A DNA stretch of 64,000 nt. Source: RGIG464 sp045599585 (GTDB taxonomy: Bacteria; Myxococcota_A; Bradymonadia; UBA4248). Every line of letters begins with the position of its first letter. Within the stretch, counting starts at the first letter, position 1. Location: NCBI GenBank assembly GCA_045599585.1, contig JAZRWH010000049.1, forward strand, positions 19,666-83,665, read 5' to 3'. The notes beneath the pieces are model-generated. The model was not told where the DNA came from, made no database searches, and saw nothing but the letters and a program-made list of their open reading frames with translations. Positions 56,484 to 64,000 of this stretch are shown in pieces. Both the position numbers and the translations under genes were made by a program.

Positions 56484-57500
56484 TTAGGCGCGACCGCGGC
56501 CACCCATGGTGAGGGCCATGACACCTTTTGCGGTGTGGAGACGGTTTTCAGCTTCATCGTAAATGATGCTGTGGGGACCGTCGATGACGCAATCGTCGAC
56601 TTCGTTGTGACGGTCGGCGGGAAGAGCGTGCATATAGACGTAGTCTTTGGCGCAAAGGGCAACTTTTTCTTCAGTGCATTTCCAAGCGCGGTGAGCCATA
56701 AGTTTTTCGTCGACGACTTTGACGGCACCAGCAGCCTGAAGACCCGTCTGGTCATTAACCCAGTTACCCCAGTTTTTGGGGATAACGATATTTGCATCAC
56801 GATAGGCTTCTTCTTCGTTATCGGTAACGGTGACAGTACCGCCGTAGCGTTCTGCATTGGCTTTGGCTTCGGCAATAACCCAATCGGGAAGTTCCCAACC
56901 TTTGGGGTGAGCGAGGCAGACGTCCATACCATAGCGGGGGAAGAGGAGAACCTGCGAAAGAGGAACGGAGATGGGTTTTTTGTGGGATTCAGCGTAAGCC
57001 CAAATAATGGAGACTTTGATGCGCTTGAGATCACGACCGAAGTGTTCCTGCATGGTCATAAGGTCAGCAATGGCCTGCATCGGGTGATAGAGGTCGCACT
57101 GGAGGTTCATGACAGGAACGGTAGCATATTTGGCCATTTCAGTGATGAACTTGTTACCATAGGACCAGTTGCAGTAACGCATGGCGATGGCGTGACCCAT
57201 ACGGGAGAGGATGATAGCGGTATCTTTGGCGCTTTCGCCGTGCGCGAGCTGAGAGGTCTGACCATCAATGAAGTGACCGTGGCCGCCGAGCTGGGTGATA
57301 CCGGCTTCCATGGAGTTACGCGTACGTGTGGACTGTTCCATGAACATAAGGAAAATCGTCTGATTTTCGAGGGAATTGTTCACACGGCCCATTGCGAAAT
57401 CGCGTTTGAGATCAAGGGAAACGTCGAGGAGGGTATCGATTTCGTCTTTAGACCAATCGCGAAGAGTGACGAAATGTTTGCCGCGAAACTGTGTCTGCAT
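56484..57500 (-). CDS. ygeW: YgeW-like (knotted) carbamoyltransferase
   Basis: 338 residues from the ATG at 57500, preceded by AGGAG; the frame runs on to 57665 without a sensible start. The carbamoyl phosphate site is STRTRNS (about 55), with NLQCDLYHPMQAIADL, IIWAYAESHKKPISVP, YGMDVCLAHPKGWELP and MHALPADR following. The NLQCD-x-x-HP form and the WAY-x-x-x-x-x-KP-x-SVP loop resemble E. coli YgeW and knotted ornithine-type transcarbamylases rather than classical OTC. The true substrate is uncertain. The YgeY-like gene is just upstream on the same strand, with a terminator-like hairpin between. Confidence 0.7.
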   Translation of the reverse strand: MQTQFRGKHFVTLRDWSKDEIDTLLDVSLDLKRDFAMGRVNNSLENQTIFLMFMEQSTRTRNSMEAGITQLGGHGHFIDGQTSQLAHGESAKDTAIILSRMGHAIAMRYCNWSYGNKFITEMAKYATVPVMNLQCDLYHPMQAIADLMTMQEHFGRDLKRIKVSIIWAYAESHKKPISVPLSQVLLFPRYGMDVCLAHPKGWELPDWVIAEAKANAERYGGTVTVTDNEEEAYRDANIVIPKNWGNWVNDQTGLQAAGAVKVVDEKLMAHRAWKCTEEKVALCAKDYVYMHALPADRHNEVDDCVIDGPHSIIYDEAENRLHTAKGVMALTMGGRGRA

Positions 57501-57650
57501 AAAAACTCCTGAAAAAAGCGCCGAATAAGCTGGCGAAATGGCGCTCGTCTCCGGAACCTTTCCGGTTGGCGAAACGTCAAAACAAAAGATTAAAAAAAAC
57601 ACTGAGAACTTGCACGTGCAAGCTTCAGCAAGACTTCCATAAAAACAAAG

Positions 57651-57677
57651 CACGATCAGAGGCAAACTCTGATCGTG
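57651..57677 (-). terminator. Hairpin between the YgeY-like and YgeW-like genes
   Basis: CACGATCAGAG-GCAAA-CTCTGATCGTG, 15 bases after the YgeY stop. On the minus strand it is followed by CTTTGTTTTTA. It may end the YgeY transcript or reduce read-through. Confidence 0.75.
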
Positions 57678-57692
57678 TAAAAGCTATTCTAA

Positions 57693-59003
57693 TTAGCCGT
57701 CAATTTTTTTGCAATACATCTGGGGAATCGCAGCGTACATCGCACAAGCGGTAACGAGATGATCTTTCCAGGTTTTTTCATTGGGGAAGTGAGCCTGTTC
57801 TTCTGCACCAGGACCAAAACCAATGCAAGGAATACCATAGCGGCCCATGATGGAAACACCATTCGTTGAGAATGTCCATTTGTCAACGGTCGGCTTTTCG
57901 TTGAAGAAACGTTTGTTACCATCGACAGCAGAAAGACCATTGTATGCCTCAACGAGGGATTCACAGGCAGGATGATTGTTGGGGATAACCCAAGTCGGGA
58001 AGAAGCACTCTGTCGGATAGAGAAGGCCCGTGTAAGAGGGACGCTCGTAGGTATACATCGAAACGGTGATGTCATCGCCCCATTTCTTAACAGCAGGAAG
58101 GTTACGAATCTCTTCCAAGCAAGATTCAGCCGTTTCACCAGCAGTCATACGACGATCGAGAGAGATGGCACAGCTATCGGCAACTGCACAACGGCTGGGG
58201 CTCGTGTAGAAAATCTGGCTCGGCGTAATCGTACCACGACCCAAGAAACGAGCATCTTCATAACGGTCATTGTATTTCGGATCGAGCATTTTACCAAGGC
58301 CTTTAACAGCTTGGTCATTGTCATATTCATCACGGTTGAGTTCACGAATGTCTTCGAGAATATCAGCCATTTTGTAAATAGCGTTCGAACCACGTTCTGG
58401 TGCAGAACCATGGCAGCTAACACCACGCGCTTCAACGCGGATTTCCATACGACCGCGATGACCACGATAAATACGAAGACTCGTCGGCTCGGTGATAACC
58501 ACAAATTCAGGACGAAGTTTGAGTTCGTTAACAATGTACTGCCAGCAAAGACCATCACAGTCTTCTTCCTGTACCGTACCAGAAACAATCAGCGTATATT
58601 CGCCTTCAAGACCAAGATCTTTGATGACTTTGCCGGCATAAACCATTGCAGCCATACCACCTTCCTGGTCAGAACCACCACGGCCCCAAATCGTGTTATC
58701 GTCTTCTTTACCTTTGTAAGGATCACATTCGGTCCAAAGACGAATGTCACCAATACCAACTGTATCAATGTGCGCATCCATAGCAATAACATGCTTGCCA
58801 TGGCCAATGTAGCCCTGAATGTTGCCCATAGGATCAATATTGACTTTGTCAAAACCTACTTTTTCCATTTCCTGCTTAATGCGAAGGACAACATCACGCT
58901 CTTCACAAGATTCCGAAGGAATCGCAATCATATCGCGAAGAAAAGCCGTCATTTCCGCTCTATACGACTCAGCTTTTTCAAGAATCTTTGCAAAATCTAC
59001 CAT
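57693..59003 (-). CDS. ygeY: YgeY-like M20-family amidohydrolase
   Basis: 436 residues. It is an M20/ArgE-type metallopeptidase fold: AMDAHIDTVG (metal ligand His and Asp), GRGGSDQEGG, TVQEEDCDG (catalytic Glu, next metal site), VITEPTS and HRGRMEI. The last His ligand is expected near EEQAHFPNE. The closest named family by motif is YgeY, the hydrolase linked to selenium metabolism in E. coli and neighbour of ygeW and ygeX. A ygeX-like lyase is not present here. AAGGAG precedes the ATG. The substrate is not established. Confidence 0.78.
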   Translation of the reverse strand: MVDFAKILEKAESYRAEMTAFLRDMIAIPSESCEERDVVLRIKQEMEKVGFDKVNIDPMGNIQGYIGHGKHVIAMDAHIDTVGIGDIRLWTECDPYKGKEDDNTIWGRGGSDQEGGMAAMVYAGKVIKDLGLEGEYTLIVSGTVQEEDCDGLCWQYIVNELKLRPEFVVITEPTSLRIYRGHRGRMEIRVEARGVSCHGSAPERGSNAIYKMADILEDIRELNRDEYDNDQAVKGLGKMLDPKYNDRYEDARFLGRGTITPSQIFYTSPSRCAVADSCAISLDRRMTAGETAESCLEEIRNLPAVKKWGDDITVSMYTYERPSYTGLLYPTECFFPTWVIPNNHPACESLVEAYNGLSAVDGNKRFFNEKPTVDKWTFSTNGVSIMGRYGIPCIGFGPGAEEQAHFPNEKTWKDHLVTACAMYAAIPQMYCKKIDG

Positions 59004-59455
59004 TTTTCTCTCCTTGTGTTATTGCTTCAACCCTAGCGCAACTTCTGTGCACTAGAAAATCGCTCCGCTTCTACCCCCTTTTTTGCATTGAAGCAACGCC
59101 AATTTATTGTTAATTCGTTTTATTTTATGGAGGTTTTACACCTACATTTTAATTATTTCGAATTATATTTTTTCATATTCCTATTCTTAGAATTTTAATC
59201 GCCATTTCACACATGCACCTTTCAATCTTGGCTCTTGTTATTTTTTGCCACATTGTTGCACAAACATCTATCTCAAACTAAATCCCCCCGCCTCTAATCC
59301 AACCTCCCCACCTTTTCTTCATGCGCCTTTTTGCCGAAGACCTGTGCCTACGCCTCACCTCCGCTGCCTTAAGTGTTATGCTTGGCGCGTCTCACTATAA
59401 ATCACAATACTTCGCGATATAAGTGCATTTCGCTATGCTTTCACAGTCGTAAACA

Positions 59456-59517
59456 CTGCTTTCGTGATGACGAGCGCTATATTAAACTGCTTTCGTGGTG
59501 ACGAGCGCTATATTAAA
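59456..59517 (+). repeat. 31-bp tandem duplication
   Basis: Two copies (59456-59486, 59487-59517) differing at one base (GTGATGAC / GTGGTGAC). It lies at the 5' end of the kinase reading frame and contains its first ATG. The rest of 59004-59455 shows no gene. Confidence 0.85.
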
Positions 59518-59571
59518 TGGTACTATCCTTCTCGCGAATGCGCATGTGGTTTTGTTTTAGTTACTCTTCGA

Positions 59572-60783
59572 ATGATGGAATCCCCCAAAACCAGTATGGA
59601 CTCTCTGGATTTTAATAAATTTGATTCTAATGACCTAAGTTTTTCCCCTTCCTCCCTAGGCGATGCTCACCCCCTGCTCCACCTAAAAGGCTATACTTCG
59701 CTTCAATCCATCGGACACGGGGCTCAAGGCACTATGCTGAGCGCAGTTGCCCCAAATGGGCACAAAGTCGCTATCAAATGTTTCGATTTGCGTACCATTT
59801 CTGACTGGAAAGAAGAAGAACTCTTTCGCCGCGAAATTGAAACACTCAAAAATATTCAGGTCCAAGGTACGCCACAGTTTATTGACGAAATAGAGTCAGA
59901 TTCAATCATCTATCTCGTAGAGTCCTATATTGATGCGCCTTCGCTCGAAAAACGCCTCCGTCAGGGATGTCGCTACTCTTTTGATCAAGCACTTACAATC
60001 TATAAGAATGCAGCGCGTATCCTTCAGGGACTTCAATCCCAACTTCAGCCGATCATCCACCGAGATCTAAAACCTGCAAACATTCTCGTCTCTGACGATC
60101 TCTCTGTTTCTATTGTCGATTTCGGCGTCGTTGCCTCCAAAATTCAACACACCCAAGCCATGACCTTTGCTGGTACGGCCGGCTACGTCGCTCCAGAACA
60201 GTTATACGGCAAAGTAACGCCTGCTTCCGATATTTTTAGTCTCGGTGCAACAATGCTGCATTTGATCACAGGCATCGCGCCCTGCGACATGGAAATGTCT
60301 GGCATTACCCCAGACATCGACCGCTACCTCCCTTCCGATATTCCCTCCTGGTTTAAACAAATTCTCAAAGACTCACTCGCTCCCGATCCCAAACTCCGCA
60401 TTTCTACAGCCACACAACTACTCACTCGCCTCAACGAAGATCATAATAAACATCGATTCCAAACAGATTACGAGCTAGATTTATGTAAACAAAAACATGT
60501 TTACGATCCCTACGCGAGCCACGCGTATGGTTTCGGCGAGAATAAGAATATTGTTTATAAAATACACGCAAATGAGTGTAATAAACTCGTAGCCATTTTT
60601 CTCTGCTTATTTTTAGGTGTGTTCGGCGCTCACAGATTTTATGAAGGCAAAACCTTCAGCGGTATTATATATGCCATGTCCTTCGGATTATTAGGAATAG
60701 GCGTATTCATAGATTTTCTTATTCTTCTTTCAAAACCCCCGTCCTATCCCAGAGCCAACTTGCCTTCTATAAATGATCTATAA
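59572..60783 (+). CDS. Serine/threonine protein kinase with C-terminal TM2 domain
   Basis: 403 residues from the ATG at 59572; ATGs at 59464 and 59596 are alternatives, none with a strong binding site. The first is embedded in the tandem duplication and is less likely. Kinase motifs: glycine loop IGHGAQGTM, VAIKCF, catalytic loop HRDLKPANIL (about 162), DFGVVAS (about 182), GYVAPEQ. A linker leads to a TM2 domain (about 336-390): KLVAIFLCLFLGVFGAHRFYEG and a second helix. TM2 domains are two-helix membrane hairpins of unclear role. It probably phosphorylates proteins at the inner membrane. A framed hairpin starts two bases after the stop. Confidence 0.88.
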   Translation: MMESPKTSMDSLDFNKFDSNDLSFSPSSLGDAHPLLHLKGYTSLQSIGHGAQGTMLSAVAPNGHKVAIKCFDLRTISDWKEEELFRREIETLKNIQVQGTPQFIDEIESDSIIYLVESYIDAPSLEKRLRQGCRYSFDQALTIYKNAARILQGLQSQLQPIIHRDLKPANILVSDDLSVSIVDFGVVASKIQHTQAMTFAGTAGYVAPEQLYGKVTPASDIFSLGATMLHLITGIAPCDMEMSGITPDIDRYLPSDIPSWFKQILKDSLAPDPKLRISTATQLLTRLNEDHNKHRFQTDYELDLCKQKHVYDPYASHAYGFGENKNIVYKIHANECNKLVAIFLCLFLGVFGAHRFYEGKTFSGIIYAMSFGLLGIGVFIDFLILLSKPPSYPRANLPSINDL

Positions 60784-60785
60784 AA

Positions 60786-60842
60786 GGGGGAAGTCTCCCC
60801 CTACGTGGCTATTTGCCAGGCAAATACGCCACGACCCTCTCT
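60786..60842 (+). repeat. Framed bulged-hairpin repeat, copy 10, compensatory outer stem
   Basis: Here the outer stem reads CGTGGC/GCCACG instead of CGGC/GCCG; both arms changed together. Inner stem TATTTGCC/GCAAATA, unpaired C, frame and GCCTGCGGCG tail kept. It is directly after the kinase stop. Confidence 0.87.
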
Positions 60843-61058
60843 GCCTGCGGCGCCCCAACACTAATATCCAGACCAGATTGACAGGTAGATTTTATCTTTT
60901 GTATAAAGCATCCTTACGTATACTATTAAACAGTCCAAATTTGTACATTTATTTAATATATTAATTAACATCACAAACCAACTCTATTACAAATTAGTTT
61001 TTTTCGGCCGCATTCTCACTTAATCTATTCAGCCTATTCAGCACATTTTATTCAATAA

Positions 61059-61504
61059 CACTGCTGTCCCACGAAATTTTCCTAGAATACTCTGATAACT
61101 CTACTGTAGCTTTGTTTTATCGATATATAGTCGTTTCTAAGCATGAAAAAGACTTAAGATTACTGTTAAATCGCCTGCGTCGCGAAGCCGAAGGCAAGCA
61201 GCGGGCGCACCAGACGAGCGGGCGCGCATGTTGAAGACGAAGTCAAGTTTGCGCCCGCCGATGAGCGAATTAAATCTATCCCATTGACCTGCCCACACCA
61301 TTGGTCTGCCGCGCGGGCTGCATGTTTGAACGAAGTGAGTTCAGCACGCGCGACAAAAGAGCGCGGGGATTCCAAATGGGCGTCCGCGATACGACGCCCC
61401 TTTGGGCCGTCCGCAGGACAGAATGTGAGAATAAGAAAAGTCTAAAATTCTGTAACGAGCGCATTTCGTTATAGTTAATGAAAATATGTTGTGGGACAGC
61501 AGTG
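61059..61504. mobile_element. MITE copy 3
   Basis: 446 bp, with the same terminal repeats and interior as copy 1 plus about 35 bp extra near 61313-61347. Flanks ATTCAATAA and ATCCTCGAC do not match, so no target duplication remains. The rest of 60843-61655 is AT-rich with no gene. Confidence 0.85.
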
Positions 61505-61655
61505 ATCCTCGACATAGTTTTTATTCTATGCTGTGCAAACTCTAAATCACTGTGCTAAATATAACTGTTTGAAAGTGGACGATGGCGATGTAGATTGCGT
61601 TGCATTAAAGTTCATCAATTAATATCTATAGGTACTTTTGTAGAGGAATTACGAT

Positions 61656-63506
61656 ATGTTTAACAAAAAGTCAGCCTTATTATTATCTTTGTTGTGCGCA
61701 ATGAGCTTTGTTGGTTGTGGTAATAAAAGCGTTCATAGTGCGGCAAACGTTTCGAATGCTCAAAATGTATCTATTGAATCGTTGAGGGCTTATGTTCCTG
61801 CAACAGCCGTCGCAGTCGCTGAAATAAAAGGTATTCCTGCGCCGATTGTATCGGTATTAAATGAACTCTTTTTAGAAAGACTATACAATATCTCTGAATA
61901 TTATAATATAGACAGACTAATAGAAGATGTTAGCGATAATGTTTATCGAGAGGAGGTTGAAGATGCTATAGAATTAATGAGTGTTTTAACTGATCCAGAA
62001 GACGAGGAAGAATTAGCGAAAATCAAGTTATCTCTCCCTATGTATAAGGCCAAGGCAGAAGCTTATGACAGATTTTTAGAAACATGTTGGTCTGCTCCCT
62101 CTGAGGATGCACTGCGCAGTTTGCTTAAAGAGATTGATTGTAACGATTCTAAAAATGAAACTGACTGTTCTTGTGTTTTTTATAAGGCAACGTTTGAGGA
62201 ACGCGATGATAAAGAAGAACATAGGAATTTGTACGTAGAAATGCTGCGCTATGAACTTCGATCTTACGATGAAGTTTCTGTGATGATGACAGCGGGATCG
62301 TTAAATAATTATCTAAAACAAACAGGCTTTTTGCCATTAGAACAAACGAATGCTGTCATGTATTTGGAAGATGGGCGTTTCGTTACGCATATTCAAATTG
62401 CGAATGAAGCGCTTGTTGATCAGTGGGCCAAGAGGCAAGATATTATCGAACGAGAAGAGCGTGATGGTTGGTATAAATATTTCGACGAAACGTACAAATA
62501 TTATCCCGAGCTTAAACCCTCAGAGATTGATGGGCTTGGGATGCGTGTCGATGAAGGGATGCTTACTTTAGCGTTTGTATCTTCAATTGATAATCTTAAA
62601 GGCGCACTTCAAAAGCCGAATCAAGCTTTTGATGGTAGTAAAGTCTTTGACGACCAAGCAAATGCGAATCTGTGGATGAATTATAGTGCGACTTATCGTT
62701 CTCTTATGCGTTTCTCGCACTTCTTCAGTAAATCGACTTGGAAAGATGAAGTTTGTGCTCAGGAAGTGGAATCGATCTTTGCCGGTGCAAACTCGCTAAT
62801 CGCGTCAATTAAAACACCTGAAAAGGACGCATTTTCGCTGAGTATCAAAACTCCGATCGAGTCGCAAGAATTGGCGTCTTTTATCAGTAGCCTCGTTGTT
62901 CCGCACGATATTTATTATATAGGCAATGAAGCTTTTGCTGGTGCTGTTGGTATAGATCTTAAAGCTGTTTCTAATCAAATGATGAGTACTGCATCAAAAG
63001 AGTATCATTGCTCACCCTTACAAGATGCGGCTCAGGGCGTAGTGTTATTAATTTATAGTTCGTTCTTAAGTCCAGAAGTCATGGCAATATTATCTTCAAA
63101 AGTTATTGAAGGTTCACAGAATGAAAGTGCTGATTTATCATTACATATTATAGGTGATACGAATGCCTGGCTTACGGGGATGTTCGATATGAGTGATCCT
63201 CTTCCAAAGGAAGGCGTACAAGCACCGTTGGATAGTGATGGTGATGGCGCTGTGTATTACAAAGGACAAGACTTATTTATTACGACCGATGACACAAAGG
63301 ATCTATCGCAGTTGAAGCCAGTACGTCAGAGCTCGTCATTTTTCGAAGGCATTTTGAATGAACGGATTTTAAGTGACATATATAATGGTATATTTTCAAA
63401 AATGACAATTGATGTTTTCTATAAAAACGATTCGATTTTTGTTGATATTACGACGAACGTAAATCATAAAAATTCCAAAAATGTTGAGTTGTCACGGGAT
63501 AATTAA
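61656..63506 (+). CDS. Large lipoprotein of unknown function
   Basis: 616 residues. The signal peptide ends in MSFVGC. The mature part opens with YVPATAVAVAEIKG, a phrase that recalls proteins of the DUF3352 type, but I cannot confirm the family. Alpha/beta composition, few cysteines (unlike the other lipoproteins here), and several acidic stretches such as EDEEEL. Codon choice is visibly more AT-rich than in the neighbours. It is flanked by MITE copy 3 and a group II intron, so the region may be recently acquired or rearranged. AGAGGAATTACGAT precedes the ATG. Confidence 0.68.
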   Translation: MFNKKSALLLSLLCAMSFVGCGNKSVHSAANVSNAQNVSIESLRAYVPATAVAVAEIKGIPAPIVSVLNELFLERLYNISEYYNIDRLIEDVSDNVYREEVEDAIELMSVLTDPEDEEELAKIKLSLPMYKAKAEAYDRFLETCWSAPSEDALRSLLKEIDCNDSKNETDCSCVFYKATFEERDDKEEHRNLYVEMLRYELRSYDEVSVMMTAGSLNNYLKQTGFLPLEQTNAVMYLEDGRFVTHIQIANEALVDQWAKRQDIIEREERDGWYKYFDETYKYYPELKPSEIDGLGMRVDEGMLTLAFVSSIDNLKGALQKPNQAFDGSKVFDDQANANLWMNYSATYRSLMRFSHFFSKSTWKDEVCAQEVESIFAGANSLIASIKTPEKDAFSLSIKTPIESQELASFISSLVVPHDIYYIGNEAFAGAVGIDLKAVSNQMMSTASKEYHCSPLQDAAQGVVLLIYSSFLSPEVMAILSSKVIEGSQNESADLSLHIIGDTNAWLTGMFDMSDPLPKEGVQAPLDSDGDGAVYYKGQDLFITTDDTKDLSQLKPVRQSSSFFEGILNERILSDIYNGIFSKMTIDVFYKNDSIFVDITTNVNHKNSKNVELSRDN

Positions 63507-63514
63507 TTTTTGCT

Positions 63515-63615
63515 TGGCGTCAGGCTTTGCCCGACGCCACTTCGCCTATTGGCCTTTGGCCAATACGGCTTCGTAGCCGGCCTATGCCACTGCAGTTGCA
63601 GGGCATACGGCCGGC
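63515..63615 (+). repeat. Three hairpins after the lipoprotein gene
   Basis: 63515-63539: TGGCGTC/GACGCCA (no TAT core). 63544-63569: GCC-TATTGGCC/GGCCAATA-C-GGC. 63576-63615: GCCGGCC-TATGCC...GGCATA-C-GGCCGGC, followed by TTTTT. The last is a strong terminator and directly precedes the group II intron. Confidence 0.85.
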
Positions 63616-63621
63616 TTTTTA

Positions 63622-64000
63622 GTGCGCTCGGCGAGCGCACGTTCTAGCGGGTGAAAGTCCCGAATCCGCCCGGTAGTGGGAAGGATATAGCCGAACACCA
63701 AGGGTGTCCATCGCGAGGTGGAATCTGAAGGAAGGTGTAAGCAAATCTCCGGTCTGACGAACAGAAACCCCATATAAGGCCGAGAACATGGGTAAGGTTG
63801 CCAAACAAATCGAAGCCCAATAACTACACGGAAATGTTCACGGTAAATGAGGCAGATAGATGGAGAGAAAGAATGTGTGAGTACCCGAGGAGGCCTCACG
63901 GACGATTTGAGTGAAAACTTAATCGGTTGAAATAAGATTTATCGTGAGGAGTCAGCAGAGGCCATAGTACCGAATGTGAATTCGGGAAGGGCCGAACCTT
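63622..64000 (+). mobile_element. Group II intron, 5' portion (cut by window end)
   Basis: It starts GTGCG, then GTTCTAGCGGGTGAAAGTCC, CCGGTAGTGGG and, near the end, GTGAGGAGTCAGCAGAGGCC plus GGGAAGGGCCGAACC. These strings are typical of domain I and of the stretch just ahead of the maturase gene in bacterial group II introns. The reverse transcriptase frame would begin at or beyond the window edge; an open stretch reading GAGGAGTCAGCAGAGGCCAT onward is seen. Its 5' exon is a terminator hairpin with a T-run, the usual target of group IIC introns. Confidence 0.82.

Noticed and set aside
56535..57512. 325-codon plus-strand frame opposite the carbamoyltransferase
   Set aside because: It exactly shadows a well-conserved enzyme gene and has no recognisable motif.
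57972..59036. 354-codon plus-strand frame opposite the YgeY-like gene
   Set aside because: It is a shadow of the M20-family gene, with Thr/Asn/Phe-rich composition typical of antisense frames.

Overview
The window looks like a chromosomal segment of a two-membrane bacterium related to Myxococcota or Bradymonadia (old Deltaproteobacteria), of moderate GC. This is inferred from gene content, not from a phylogenetic marker. The pointers are many lipoproteins with Myxococcus-type cysteine-rich repeats, a fibro-slime protein, a GltJ/AgmX-like gliding protein (MJ0042 zinc finger, GYF domain, TM, TonB-like end), an M2-peptidase lipoprotein, a CFI-box protein and a serine/threonine kinase. There are no rRNA or tRNA genes, no CRISPR array and no transposase gene.

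Layout. 1-5.2 kb (minus): a MoxR / TgpA-transglutaminase / DUF58 operon followed by a truncated TPR-like gene. 5.5-14.5 kb (plus): a YkgJ-type protein, a polytopic membrane protein, an M2 peptidase, a nine-repeat Cys-rich lipoprotein behind a structured leader, and a metallo-beta-lactamase-fold lipoprotein. 14.9-30.2 kb (minus): two lipoproteins, MtaB, a radical SAM protein, a glycosyltransferase/phosphoglycosyltransferase fusion overlapping mutS, tatA, sbcC and sbcD. 30.6-37.6 kb: an RNase Z-like enzyme, a 1220-residue fibro-slime/DUF4215 protein, small YGxPP lipoproteins and a Cys-repeat periplasmic protein. 38.5-47.6 kb (minus): a CFI-box/beta-barrel protein coupled to asd, a GltJ-like protein and mnmA. 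47.7-56.2 kb (minus): five consecutive Cys-rich lipoproteins. 56.5-59 kb: a YgeW-like carbamoyltransferase and a YgeY-like hydrolase. 59.5-64 kb: a kinase with a C-terminal TM2 domain, an unrecognised lipoprotein and the 5' part of a group II intron.

The most striking non-coding content is a family of hairpins, nearly 30 copies, whose stems differ in sequence but keep one asymmetry: the 5' arm reads outer stem-TAT-inner stem and the 3' arm reads inner stem-ATA-C-outer stem, leaving a single unpaired C. Ten copies sit in a longer G-rich frame. The rest occur as pairs or triplets next to stop codons, and three intergenic regions are framed by arrays in opposite orientation. A separate family of about 280-450 bp MITE-like elements (three copies, 16-bp terminal inverted repeats, 9-bp target duplications) lies in two of those frames, and the group II intron begins directly after one of the hairpins.

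Functionally the window combines housekeeping functions (mismatch and double-strand-break repair, tRNA thiolation and methylthiolation, aspartate-family biosynthesis, Tat export) with an unusually large investment in disulfide-rich surface or periplasmic lipoproteins. One of these carries a nine-base homopolymer and a hexamer repeat, both possible sites of slippage.
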